In this document: one piece after another, positions 36,934 to 43,140 of the stretch | Position numbering within the stretch: the first letter of the stretch is position 1 | Layout of the letters: every line of letters begins with the position of its first letter | Assembly: GCA_022113835.1 (NCBI GenBank) | Contig: JAILWY010000009.1 | Location: 1,153,501 to 1,217,500, forward strand | Length of the DNA stretch: 64,000 nt | Direction: 5' to 3' | Source of the DNA: Atopsyche davidsoni | Taxonomy: Eukaryota > Arthropoda > Insecta > Trichoptera > Hydrobiosidae | Position numbers and translations under genes: made by a program | Notes under the pieces: generated by a model | Told to the model about the DNA's origin: nothing | The model's input: the letters and a program-made list of their open reading frames with translations, nothing else | Database searches by the model: none

Positions 36934-38453
36934 TATATATAATTCTCAAGTCCTGCAGAATGAATATTTATAGGACCATGTATGGGTTTGAAAATATTCG
37001 AATATACATGTATTTACAACTTGATAATATATATATTTTTAAAGTTTGTCTTACAAACTACTACATAAGTGTCATTGGAAAAGGGAACAATAATTTTATA
37101 GTTTCATTTATAGTAGATAAGAGAATATTTTATATATATAAAGAAAGACTAAAAAATTCCAGCTATCAATTACAAATCCAGATTATTGTAATGAAATTTG
37201 AAGTAAAATGTAATAATTGGCACAAAATTGGGAAAGCCGAGCGACGTCAGGGTAACCATGCTCGGGGGACTCCTCGGGACTTGCTATTCATAACCAGCCG
37301 GCGTCCCCGCGCCCCGCAGGCGGAGTGGATCCGCGGAGGAGCTGGCCGAGGCGGGAGGACCTCTCGGCGGGCCGGAGGATCAATAGAGGACCTACGTCGG
37401 GCCGGACGGGGCGCCAATCGAATTAGCCCCGAGCCCCTCACAAAGGAGGGCGTCTAATGGCCCGTGAAATAGTACGCAGAAGACGCTCAAAGTAATGAAC
37501 TTTCAGATTAGATTTTTAATTGCGGATTTTTTGAATTCTCTGCCGAAGCCCTCCTGAGGCCGCCGCGAGCGGCCCGCACCTACCTGCGCGCTCGCATCGG
37601 AAGAGCGAGACATTCAGTCGAAGATCAGACAGTAACAGCAAAACACACTCAAGAAAGTACAAGTATAGTAAAAATGCAATCAAAATGAGCGACAAAAACA
37701 GGCAGATTCAAGCGAAATCGGGCGTAGTGTTACATAAGCGATGTAAATTACCAAAATATCAAAGTCAATCCACAAAGCGACGGGTTGCGAATGGTAAAGA
37801 GGCGGTAAGCATAAAAACACAGCACACGGTATGTTCACACAGACAGGAGGTGAAACAAATTGCAACAACACGGTGGGGCACGACTCGCGTGAGGCAAGCG
37901 GGGGTGCTCGCCGGGTCGGAGGACAGACACAGCCGAGGCCGGGCGCGGACACTCGACCGGCTCAGTCGCACCATCACTGCAACATTGCCAATGATAGAGA
38001 AAATGAGCGGATCAAATACCTCACCTTCGGATTGAATTGAAAGAAACGAGCCGAGGCTCCCCAGGCGAAGAATCGGCAACTCGTTTTGCTCAGCAAGATG
38101 GTATATTGAACTTTGATCTGTAGCGAAAAGCGAGGAAAACAATCTCCTCCCGTGTCATAGATAGAGAGCCGGCGGGGGCTCAAGCGACAGTGAACGGAAA
38201 GGCAGAAACATCGAAGCACAAGCGACAAGGGACGACACCGCGGGGTGGTGCGGCGCTCCGGCACCAACCTGTCGCCGGGCTCGGGGGCGGGGGCGGGCGA
38301 AGAGGAGCCCGCGTCATGCTTGCGGCGCGCGGGCAGCGGCAGCGGGTTGAGGTTCACGTCCTGGGCGGTGCGCGGCCGACACTTGGGGAACAGGCGCGTG
38401 AAGGCCTCGGGTCTGGGCCCGTTGTCCAGCGGGGCCGCGGCACTGCTGGCCAT
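5315..38453 (-). CDS. X11L: X11/Mint (APBA, LIN-10) adaptor protein, whole gene
   Basis: Eighteen coding exons, each with AG/GT borders and matching phases, join to 3354 nt encoding 1117 residues. The C-terminal half is unmistakable: a PTB domain (about 746-900; [35 protein letters not shown]), PDZ1 (about 938-1022; [24 protein letters not shown]) and PDZ2 (about 1026-1105; [20 protein letters not shown]). The protein ends in PVYI. X11/Mint proteins are cytosolic and presynaptic adaptors; the PTB binds NPxY-type tails such as APP, and the PDZ pair binds receptors and channels. In vertebrate X11 the C-terminal tail folds back onto PDZ1. The N-terminal 740 residues are acidic and proline-rich with a few conserved-looking blocks. 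The symbol X11L follows the Drosophila naming; orthology to X11L versus X11Lbeta was not tested. Confidence 0.96.
5516..5656 (-). CDS. X11L: X11/Mint exon 17: core of PDZ2
   Basis: 141 nt, phase 0 at both ends, borders ctacag and gtaatt. Encodes residues 1048-1094: [14 protein letters not shown], then [20 protein letters not shown] and the final helix [12 protein letters not shown]. It is too fragmentary to show as one open frame without splicing. Confidence 0.97.
5868..6061 (-). CDS. X11L: X11/Mint exon 16: end of PDZ1, start of PDZ2
   Basis: 194 nt, begins in phase 1 (GT completes a Gly) and ends at GTT before a gtatgt donor. Encodes [20 protein letters not shown], the PDZ1 C-terminal half, the short linker PCAPVVEV, and [19 protein letters not shown], which opens PDZ2. 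The tight linker is the family arrangement that packs the two PDZ domains together. Confidence 0.97.
6669..6990 (-). CDS. X11L: X11/Mint exon 15: end of PTB, start of PDZ1
   Basis: 322 nt, phase 0 in, one base out, donor gtaaat. It starts [20 protein letters not shown], the C-terminal helix of the PTB domain, continues through an acidic linker with [19 protein letters not shown], and enters PDZ1 at [16 protein letters not shown]. The carboxylate-binding loop of PDZ1 lies near the start of this segment. Confidence 0.97.
7083..7334 (-). CDS. X11L: X11/Mint exon 14: PTB core
   Basis: 252 nt, phase 0 at both ends, acceptor ttatag and donor gtatga. Encodes residues 792-875: [20 protein letters not shown], then [38 protein letters not shown] and [10 protein letters not shown]. 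This is the most conserved part of the PTB domain. Two different upstream exons (10096-10235 and 8045-8290) both end in phase to join it. Confidence 0.97.
8045..8290 (-). CDS. X11L: Candidate alternative PTB exon of X11/Mint
   Basis: An 82-codon frame runs without a stop from an acceptor (ggtttatag) to a donor (AAG then gtctga), phase 0 at both ends. Its last 40 residues, [18 protein letters not shown], an Arg/Lys-rich stretch, then [10 protein letters not shown], parallel the standard exon at 10096-10235 ([14 protein letters not shown] ... AEEAVSRIK). Both therefore encode the first strand and first helix of a PTB domain. Its start phase does not match the standard exon alone but matches exons 12+13 together, so it could replace that pair and give a 1140-residue protein. 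The first 42 residues are Ala/Gly-rich. It could instead be an internal first exon starting at Met32 ([12 protein letters not shown]). Both this exon and the standard one use an unusual gtc(t/a)ga donor. Confidence 0.7.
10096..10235 (-). CDS. X11L: X11/Mint exon 13: standard N-terminal part of PTB
   Basis: 140 nt, starts with two bases completing a Gly, ends AAG in phase 0 before gtcaga. Encodes [20 protein letters not shown], then [20 protein letters not shown] and AVSRIK, the canonical opening of an X11 PTB domain. Joins exon 14 directly, without the 11-residue insert I remember in vertebrate X11. Confidence 0.96.
11174..11210 (-). CDS. X11L: X11/Mint exon 12: lysine-rich micro-exon
   Basis: 37 nt, phase 0 in, one base out, acceptor ttttcag and donor gtttgt. 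Encodes [12 protein letters not shown] plus the first base of a Gly. It carries the phase change that makes exon 13 joinable, so exons 12 and 13 must be used together or skipped together. The basic stretch lies just before the PTB domain. Confidence 0.88.
13215..13472 (-). CDS. X11L: Candidate proline-rich optional or terminal exon of X11/Mint
   Basis: After an attttag acceptor the frame reads [20 protein letters not shown], continues proline/alanine-rich to SPEAKHKK (codon 51, base 13320), where gtactc could serve as a donor in phase 0, and otherwise stays open for 34 more codons ([20 protein letters not shown]...) to a TAG at 13215-13217. It can thus be a 153-nt cassette (13320-13472) between exons 11 and 12, or a last exon making a short protein that lacks the PTB and both PDZ domains. 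A TTTATT (AATAAA on minus) lies about 110 nt beyond the stop. GC-rich against an AT-rich intron. The extension past the donor has an internal near-repeat and may be chance. Confidence 0.55.
   Translation of the reverse strand, partial: GWRKSKGAAATGPPAPTPPPAPAAPSPPSPPPSPPADAPQPVASPEAKHKKVLARSAKQGMSKPKHGMGKPAGQADYSGTVARKE
14053..14193 (-). other. Unexplained open island, possible 13-codon micro-exon
   Basis: In a long AT-rich intron, a 39-nt segment (14155-14193) lies between an AG (cactag) and a strong gtaagt donor, phase 0 at both ends, encoding [13 protein letters not shown]. Read without splicing, the same frame stays open to a TAG at 14053-14055. It would fit between X11/Mint exons 11 and 12. 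An in-frame TAG sits immediately before the segment, so it is not part of a longer frame. A transposon remnant is an equal possibility. Confidence 0.3.
14837..14916 (-). CDS. X11L: X11/Mint exon 11: [10 protein letters not shown] block
   Basis: 80 nt, enters in phase 1 (AT completes an Asp), leaves in phase 0 before gtaacc. Encodes [20 protein letters not shown] then GFYDDK, residues about 707-732. It is an acidic block just upstream of the PTB region. Three different downstream joins are possible in phase: exon 12, the 13.4-kb exon or the 8-kb exon. Confidence 0.93.
15084..15148 (-). CDS. X11L: X11/Mint exon 10
   Basis: 65 nt, borders tttcag and gtgtat. One base completes Arg684; then [20 protein letters not shown] and E with one base over. 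Ser/Thr/Arg-rich, likely disordered. A second frame is also open through this short exon, but only this one meets the phases of exons 9 and 11. Confidence 0.92.
15759..15936 (-). CDS. X11L: X11/Mint exon 9: possible CASK-binding segment
   Basis: 178 nt, enters in phase 1 and leaves in phase 2, borders atcacag and gtaccg. Encodes residues 626-683, including [20 protein letters not shown], a predicted amphipathic helix, and ends VLWLP followed by three Arg across the splice. The hydrophobic-W-hydrophobic-x-R pattern resembles the peptide with which Mint1, Caskin and TIAM1 bind the CASK kinase-like domain. That assignment is from memory of the motif and is untested. Confidence 0.94.
16268..16555 (-). 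CDS. X11L: X11/Mint exon 8: proline-rich region
   Basis: 288 nt, enters and leaves in phase 1, borders tttaag and gtgaga. Residues about 530-624: [20 protein letters not shown], an Asp/Asn run, [20 protein letters not shown], then [20 protein letters not shown] and DLNSLDPLG. The polyproline run could bind SH3 or EVH1 domains; this is inferred from composition only. Confidence 0.93.
16756..16990 (-). CDS. X11L: X11/Mint exon 7
   Basis: 235 nt, phase 0 in, one base out, borders attacag and gtagta. Begins [20 protein letters not shown], followed by a Ser/Gly/Thr-rich stretch and an acidic end, [20 protein letters not shown] then ENEL. The [11 protein letters not shown] block looks conserved but I cannot name a domain. 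Confidence 0.93.
17083..17304 (-). CDS. X11L: X11/Mint exon 6
   Basis: 222 nt, phase 0 at both ends, acceptor acttag and donor gtgatt. Encodes [20 protein letters not shown], an Asp-rich run, then [20 protein letters not shown] and NFLGLQ. Exons 5 to 7 together carry the acidic region where vertebrate Mint1 has its Munc18-binding segment; whether that function is kept here cannot be told by eye. Confidence 0.93.
17697..17888 (-). CDS. X11L: X11/Mint exon 5
   Basis: 192 nt, phase 0 at both ends, acceptor tttcccag and donor gtatta. Encodes [20 protein letters not shown], then [20 protein letters not shown] and [20 protein letters not shown]. The aromatic/charged block [19 protein letters not shown] is the best candidate for a folded or binding element in the N-terminal half. 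Confidence 0.94.
18090..18400 (-). CDS. X11L: X11/Mint exon 4
   Basis: 311 nt, enters in phase 1, leaves in phase 0, borders attttcag and gtctgt. Residues about 210-312: [20 protein letters not shown], a Ser/Glu-rich acidic stretch ([19 protein letters not shown]), and [20 protein letters not shown] then [11 protein letters not shown]. Likely disordered with short linear motifs; several Ser sites in acidic context suit casein kinase 2. Confidence 0.94.
20183..20869. mobile_element. Penelope-like repeat with long inverted arms
   Basis: Two arms of about 150 bp, 20183-20336 and 20693-20840, are inverted copies of each other; they share CACATGTTCGTTTTTATTTG, the GGTTGGCGAAA block and a GAGAGAGAG end. 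Between them a 59-codon frame on plus (to a TAA at 20512-20514) reads [14 protein letters not shown] and [19 protein letters not shown], possibly the end of a retroelement protein; I cannot place it with confidence. Each arm has a hammerhead-like block: TTGATAA, a stem GCCAAC/GTTGGC, then GAAA and CGGTC. Related fragments lie at 43018-43140 and 54856-54990. Penelope-like retroelements are known for hammerhead motifs in their terminal repeats; the class call rests on that likeness. Confidence 0.5.
20943..21225 (-). CDS. X11L: X11/Mint exon 3: polyproline exon
   Basis: 283 nt, phase 0 in, one base out before a consensus gtgagt donor; acceptor ggtgcag. Residues 115-208: [20 protein letters not shown], then an Arg-flanked run of ten prolines and further PPP repeats, and a conserved-looking end, [19 protein letters not shown]. 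About 80 percent GC, in sharp contrast to the introns. The proline repeat is of the kind that varies in length between alleles. Confidence 0.93.
21420..21870. repeat. tRNA-derived SINE fragments, inverted pair
   Basis: A box B-like GGGTTCAAATCC lies on minus at 21489-21500 and on plus at 21798-21809. Both are followed by the same tail, TTTAATCATCTTCTATGT then TGA and CTAATG, so two copies of one short element face opposite ways. A third tail-like piece lies at about 21690-21735. Box A is weak in both. Confidence 0.6.
22000..22156 (-). CDS. X11L: X11/Mint exon 2
   Basis: 157 nt, enters in phase 2 (one base completes an Arg), leaves in phase 0 before gtgaga; acceptor gttgcag. Encodes [20 protein letters not shown], a basic Arg/Pro-rich stretch, then [19 protein letters not shown]. 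Two candidate first exons (38269-38453 and 37584-37597) both end in the phase it needs. Confidence 0.93.
22299..22927 (-). mobile_element. Mariner/Tc1-like element with both inverted ends
   Basis: Ends match as inverted repeats of about 33 bp (22299 start ACAGGTGTCC ... GTATCGGGTATTT; 22927 end the complement of ACAGGGTGTCC ... GTATCGGGTATTT), next to TA. The inside carries a broken transposase on minus. Lies in the long X11/Mint intron. Confidence 0.75.
22353..22822 (-). pseudogene. Mariner-like transposase remnant (helix-turn-helix part)
   Basis: From ATG at 22822 the frame reads [20 protein letters not shown] then DSIVTSQ, the start of a transposase common in insect genomes (N-terminal helix-turn-helix, DUF4817-type). 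A deletion and frame changes follow; another frame picks up [40 protein letters not shown] and [17 protein letters not shown], the second DNA-binding part. The DDE catalytic half is missing. Not functional. Confidence 0.75.
24290..24355 (+). repeat. G-rich tandem units, quadruplex-prone
   Basis: A run of ten or more G is followed by three imperfect units of about 15 bp (ACCAAGGGTGGGGGC, ACCAAGGGGGAGGAC, ACCAAAGGGGAGGGG). Four or more G-tracts lie close together, enough for a G-quadruplex on the plus strand. Confidence 0.6.
29681..29896 (-). other. Unrecognised 71-codon open frame in intron
   Basis: Reads [40 protein letters not shown] and [20 protein letters not shown] to a TAA. Composition is protein-like (polar, Pro/Gln/Arg-rich) unlike most chance frames here. 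No splice signals frame it clearly and I do not recognise it. It may be an exon, a retroelement scrap or chance. Confidence 0.2.
30255..30326 (+). repeat. tRNA-like SINE head
   Basis: Box A-like TGGCTCAATTGG (30261-30272) and box B-like GGCTCGAATTC (30306-30316) are correctly spaced and a D-arm (GCTC/GAGC) can form, but the acceptor and anticodon stems do not pair. A tRNA-derived SINE or tRNA pseudogene rather than a working tRNA. Confidence 0.55.
31575..31926 (+). mobile_element. Half copy of a long-TIR element
   Basis: Matches the right-hand part of the element at 60854-61345: CTCTCCCCATT, GCTGCAGAA..GTATCAGATC, AATACGCAGAC, GAAAACCATGAACA, and the end TGAAATGGTCGCCAA followed by CTCCTCTGAGGAGGAGCACT. 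The left inverted end is missing. Confidence 0.65.
32002..32030. repeat. (AT)n microsatellite
   Basis: An uninterrupted AT dinucleotide run. Confidence 0.9.
34267..34684 (+). mobile_element. Non-autonomous hAT element, copy 1
   Basis: Ends CAGTGGCTCTCAAACT at the left and the complement of CAGTGCTTCTCAAAGT at the right, the usual hAT end motif. Flanking 8-bp sequences GTCTATAT (34259-34266) and GTCTATAC (34685-34692) match at 7 of 8 positions, the target duplication length of hAT. Length 418 bp, no coding capacity. Confidence 0.88.
36157..36220. promoter_or_regulatory. Four-unit 17-bp tandem array of CRE palindromes
   Basis: TGACGTCA occurs at 36159-36166, 36176-36183 and 36210-36217, and the one-mismatch TGACTTCA at 36193-36200. 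The starts are exactly 17 bp apart. Each unit reads about TGACGTCACGCGGCATG; the third also contains CACGTG. Perfect CREs bind CREB/ATF bZIP dimers in animals. It lies in the intron of a synaptic gene, about 1.4 kb past the candidate alternative first exon. Confidence 0.7.
36892..36931. repeat. (TA)n microsatellite
   Basis: About 20 TA units, then a short interrupted AT tail to about 36941. Confidence 0.9.
37584..37597 (-). CDS. X11L: Candidate alternative first coding exon of X11/Mint
   Basis: A strong donor (GCGCAG then gtaggt) ends a GC-rich stretch at 37584. The nearest ATG (37595-37597) gives ATG CGA GCG CGC AG, exactly the phase exon 2 needs, for an N-terminus [18 protein letters not shown] instead of the 62-residue exon 1 start. 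An in-frame TGA lies about 40 nt upstream, so translation would start here. Its 5' end is not defined; it lies downstream of exon 1 in the direction of transcription and would have its own promoter between about 37600 and 38260. Confidence 0.45.
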
Positions 38454-38485
38454 CCTCACCGGGCCGCGCGCCCCGCCCCCGCCAT
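38269..38485 (-). CDS. X11L: X11/Mint exon 1 (first coding), with short leader
   Basis: The coding part is 38269-38453 (61 codons plus two bases) from ATGGCC at 38453: [60 protein letters not shown] and D. The donor is gttggt. A good acceptor (ccctgtgtgttgcag) sits at 38486, so a non-coding exon upstream is expected. The 32 nt of leader begin with another ATG giving a nine-codon upstream frame that ends in TGA two bases before the real start. The start is chosen because no in-frame ATG lies upstream within the exon. Confidence 0.85.
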
Positions 38486-41400
38486 CTGCAACACACAGGG
38501 GCGTCAGTCAGGCTCCCCGGGCGACTCGCGATCGGAACCTTCTCCGCCCGCTCTTCTTCCGATATCCACAGCTGCGATTGTTGACAACAGAAATCCAGTT
38601 ATTAACGCCCGTATATTGCCGTTAGCACAAGAGTATCACACTATTTACAATAACAACAACAAAAACACCAAGATAGAATATGCGATCACTATAGCCTTAG
38701 TAAAATTACGGCTACTGATACGTTGACATATTTTTTACATATTCACAGAAGCATAGTTTTACATTTGAAAGAGAAAAATACACCAATTAAAAAACCGCAA
38801 AAATTAGTTGAAAAAGCGCAGTATTTCAAAATCATACAGGAAAGATTATCATTCTAGAGAAACTTTTTTTTGGGATTGTGCATAGACACTGCATTGGTAT
38901 TCTTTATTCGCTTTAAAGCCTCTACTAATCGCTATTTTCTGCTCGCTGTCCCTACTCCTGCATATAAGGGTAGCGAATCGACTTCTTGTTCAGATTTTGG
39001 ATATCTCGAGTGCAATTGAGATTTACATTAAAAATAATAAACGAATATTGATTAAATCAAATATGAATACCCAAATGGCAATAAAATGATGAACATTTTT
39101 GTTTGTGAGCTCTTTCGCATCAAGAGTTGAAGATTTCCTTGAAAAGTGAATACGCTCACAAAATCACCATAATCTCCTTCATTCAAGTCATTAGGCTATT
39201 CACATATGTAGTAATACGAATTAATTCAGTCCGTCGTGGAGTATTAAAAATGATAAAACAGACGCCAATGAGATATTCAAGTCGCACTGAAATATTCATG
39301 TTTTAAAAACTTATATAATAGTATGTATATCAGAGATATCCCAAAAAGTCTATTATGTGTACAAACAGCGCGAATACAACTGTGAGGATTAAAATAGTAC
39401 ACGGTCGTTCCGGCTATTGACAAGAACGACAAAGAGAGGAACGGACAACTTCTCTCAAGCCTAACAAAAACATCCCGAACACGCAGAAAGACGAAAACAG
39501 CGAGAGAGAGAGAAAGATAAAAAAAATGTTCATACAAAATCAATTTAAACTTTTCAACACGTAGACGGTTCCTTATTTCGGCGTCCTTCAAAGTTGAGCG
39601 AAATAAATTCGACGGAGGTAATAAATATATATCCGAACGTCCCGAAAGTATAGTGGAGAAAAAAGTTACATGAAAAATGATAGCTGGAAAGCGAATGCAG
39701 CGCTGGAAATGAAAAAAAAGATAAAGCGTAATAAAATTATTGATAGGCACTTAAGCCGGTCGAGAGTTTAGCCAAAGATAAATCTCGAACACTACCGAGG
39801 GCTCGGTTATGCCCACTTGAGCGCGTGACGTAGCGACAGATAATAATTATTGAACACTGAACAGAGCCTGTATAAAACAGAAGTGCTCGTCCCAAAAAGT
39901 GATGGCAGACATTTGCTCGTCGATTTAACAACGAACAACGGTTGTGTTTTGAAGATAAGTTCAGACCCTCGGTCATAGAATTTTTCTATCGAAAATATTC
40001 ATTTGACAGTAGAGATATAGAATAGGGTGTGCTTGTAGGTTTTGGGGGTTATCGTTAGTTTAATTATGATTTTAGGTGTAATGCCACGTCACGGTTTCGT
40101 AAGTATCTTAAAACGTTTCGGCTTTCATACTGTCGCCTTTACCAAGAAATGAATTTTTAAGCCGAGGCATTTATGTATACTTAAATCTTCAGGAGTTTTA
40201 TGGTAAAGCTATATATTGATCGATTGAATAATATAATTTTAAACACATTTCAATTAATTGAAATATAAAATATACATAAATATGACATAGGTCATTTTTT
40301 AATAAAAAGTAATCAAAATATCAGAATCTTCAGTAAAACCGGAACAAAAGTCACCCAAAATCAACGGGCACTCTACTCGGCAGGCATACTTATATATATT
40401 TTTTCTTTTTCTTAGAAAAACACAAAAGTTTAATTACATTTTTTTTCAAGAAAAAATTATAAAAACAAACGATTGTTTTATTAAGTAGTTACAAATTATG
40501 GAAAGATGCTAGACATCGAAAATTCATTTTTCTTTTCAAAAATGTGCAGGTCGTGAAAACTAAGTGCTAAAGAAATATGCACTCAGATGCAAATTCTACT
40601 GAAAGGTAATATTTATTCAAAGGCTTCAGCGAAGATCAACACGTGCCAGACTTGGCGAAGGTTTTATCAGAGAAATCTCTCAGTGAGCAAATAAAATTCT
40701 CGTTTCCTAGATAGATTTTAGCCGGAAATATCAAATTTAAACCAGGCCAAGGGCAGAAAAAAATTGTTGTTCGAGCTGCTACATATTAAAAATCTTTCTG
40801 GTAACTCTTTCACAAAACCACCGAGAGAACAGTGGTGCAAGTCAGGGTTGTTTTCTTATTATTTTATTTCCTCTACCGCAATGGAATTCTCCATGAAAAT
40901 TCATGATAGAATAACACATATGCAGCGAGATAACCGGCAGAGAACATTTTAGAAGCAAATGAGAAATTCTCAAGTTCTATGTAAAATTCCGGCGCGGTGA
41001 AATCTCCATAACCAAATATATTAAATTATCATTCTAAAAAAAACATTGTAATAACTTTCAAACGGCCACTTTCGAAAACAACAAGATCTATGGAGCAAAT
41101 AAAATTACCCACAATGTAATAAAGTGTAAAAACACTTTCCGAGCTGTCCGGCAACACAATGCATATCGGTTTGTTATTTGCATATCCAATATCAGAGGAG
41201 CGATCGCGTACGAAGCGCGTTGAAAATTCAATAAAAAAATAAAATAAAAAAACACACACGTAGGCTACTGCGCGATGCACATCAGCAGAGTATTGGACAC
41301 AAGATAAATGGGTATTTCGTTAATAGAATACAGAGCGAACACAAATGGTGGGATTTGGCAACGTCGACACAGCGATCCATTACGGGTAAACCCTCAACAG

Positions 41401-43017
41401 CAACGCATCCCCATAATGCAAATCCAATGCTTCATCAATACGCGATTTTTTTATTTCAACAATACGTCATTCCACTGGCGTGTTTTTTTTGCCCGCATAA
41501 TCTTAATTAAAACCGCGGTCCCGGCGTTGTCGAAAATCGATGGGTAAAATAATTTTGAGTTTTCACTTGGAACAGCTGCTGCTGCGCAAACAAGTTACGC
41601 TCGCGTCCGGATTATGGGAGGGACGATGGGAAACCATTATTGTAGGAGATGCGCTGCGGCGGGAGCGAGCGGTCCTCGGGGCTAATTATCGAAATCAAAC
41701 AGCGGACGGAAGAAGGAATTAAATCACACAACTGCGGCTTCGATGATCCATCACAAGATATATATTTAATTAATTTATAATGTCATTTTTTTCTTCATGA
41801 CTATCAAACAAAAAATAGATTATCGAGATCAGGTAAAGTTATATATTTTTATCAATTTTATTATAATGTTTTATGGTTTATATGTAAGAATTTTACTTTC
41901 GAAAAAAAAATAGCTTTGTGTGATGCAGGTTATGTGATTTCTAATGAACTGTTAATCAATTATCTTTCTACTGCTTAGTATCGATACACTTATATAAAAA
42001 ATATTTTAGTAATCTTTAAGTTTTACTATGTATTCAAATTGTGCTAATAATCATTGTATTGTATACACATATAAATTGAATTTATAAACTTGTTCCTTTT
42101 CGGTACAGGAACACAATGGAGCATTTGCAGTTAACAACTTCAATAGTTTGGCCATTATCAAAGTCCCGTGACTTTGTAGCGGGTACGGAACTAAACTTCA
42201 GGACGCAGTTACAGCGGCTGCTTGAAAAAAAAAAAAGCACTGCAACAGGGAAACTGGCGAGAGGTAGGAATCGAATGGAAACCGACCCCCTTCGGCGCCG
42301 TCGGATCTGCGAAGACAAATTAACGAGAATAAAACTTCACCTGAGCCGATAAAACTTTCGAAATCGACCAACTATAAAATTTAATTCCAATCCAAAGCAT
42401 AATACAAGCCGAGAAATTTAATGATTGGTTTTTTCAATACGGATTTACAGCCCTTCGATTGGCTAACCGATTCGCCTCTTGTGTTGCTTGGGAATAAAAG
42501 ATTTCTCCAACAGACCGAAAGAGACAAAAAAAACTAAAACGAAAAGCTTTTTATAAAGTAAACATAAGGTAAAAAAAACAGAGGGTGTAGGGTAGAGTAG
42601 TTTCTATAATAATTTAAGATGGACGTGTCCAGAATGTCTGAAAAACCGCATGTGTTTCTAGTCTTATCGAACACATCTCTCGGAATAGGCGTGCAGATTT
42701 TCCGCTGACGTAGAATATCAAATATCTCTTTAACAATGACGGATTGATGTTTCTGTCGGGAGCGCCATTCATCAGCTGTGAAGGAGAGCGCGCCCTGGGA
42801 AGCCCTCGGGGCCCGGTGGGCGGAGGCGTCGGGGCCGCCACACATGATTTGTGGCCCGGGTTCTATTTCTGATCGTTTCAATTATCAAAGTGATACTCTG
42901 CGCGGTAATTTATTGGAATTGACTGCGAATAATGTGTGTATTTGTAGAAAAAACTACTTGAAGCACATTTGATCCGTTTCACAAACATTTGTACGGTGAT
43001 AAAAAAAACTATCAATA

Positions 43018-43140
43018 TTTTTGACAGAGAGTACTTGGTGGAATTCCATTTTAATATTTTCAGTTTTAAACTGTTCAGCTTGATAATTTCAACGTGAAAG
43101 GTTGGCGAAGCCAAAAATCACTCAAGTATTTTACTTAAAA
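43018..43140 (+). mobile_element. Fragment of the same Penelope-like repeat family
   Basis: Shares AGTACTTGGTGGAATTCCAT, then CAACGTGAAAGGTTGGCGAA and AAAATCACTCAAGTATTTTA with the copies near 20800 and 54900. The core after GGCGAA is degraded (GCCAAAAATC in place of ACCGGTC). Confidence 0.6.

Larger units (their letters stand above)
34693..37576. other. Intron DNA of X11/Mint, promoter-proximal part
   Basis: GC-richer blocks at about 34800-35110, 35600-35880 (C-rich, with repeated CCCCATCC words), 36120-36235 (CRE array), 36360-36500 and 37240-37580. A 165-codon plus-strand frame at 36960-37457 runs from AT-rich into GC-rich DNA and looks accidental. A long (TA)n lies at 36892-36931. Confidence 0.45.

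Noticed and set aside
36960..37457. 165-codon plus-strand frame
   Set aside because: The first half is AT-rich low-complexity sequence following a (TA)n tract, the second half is Arg/Gly-rich from a GC island; no domain.
38190..38726. 178-codon and 126-codon plus-strand frames
   Set aside because: They are antisense to X11/Mint exon 1, whose splice phases and joins are firm.
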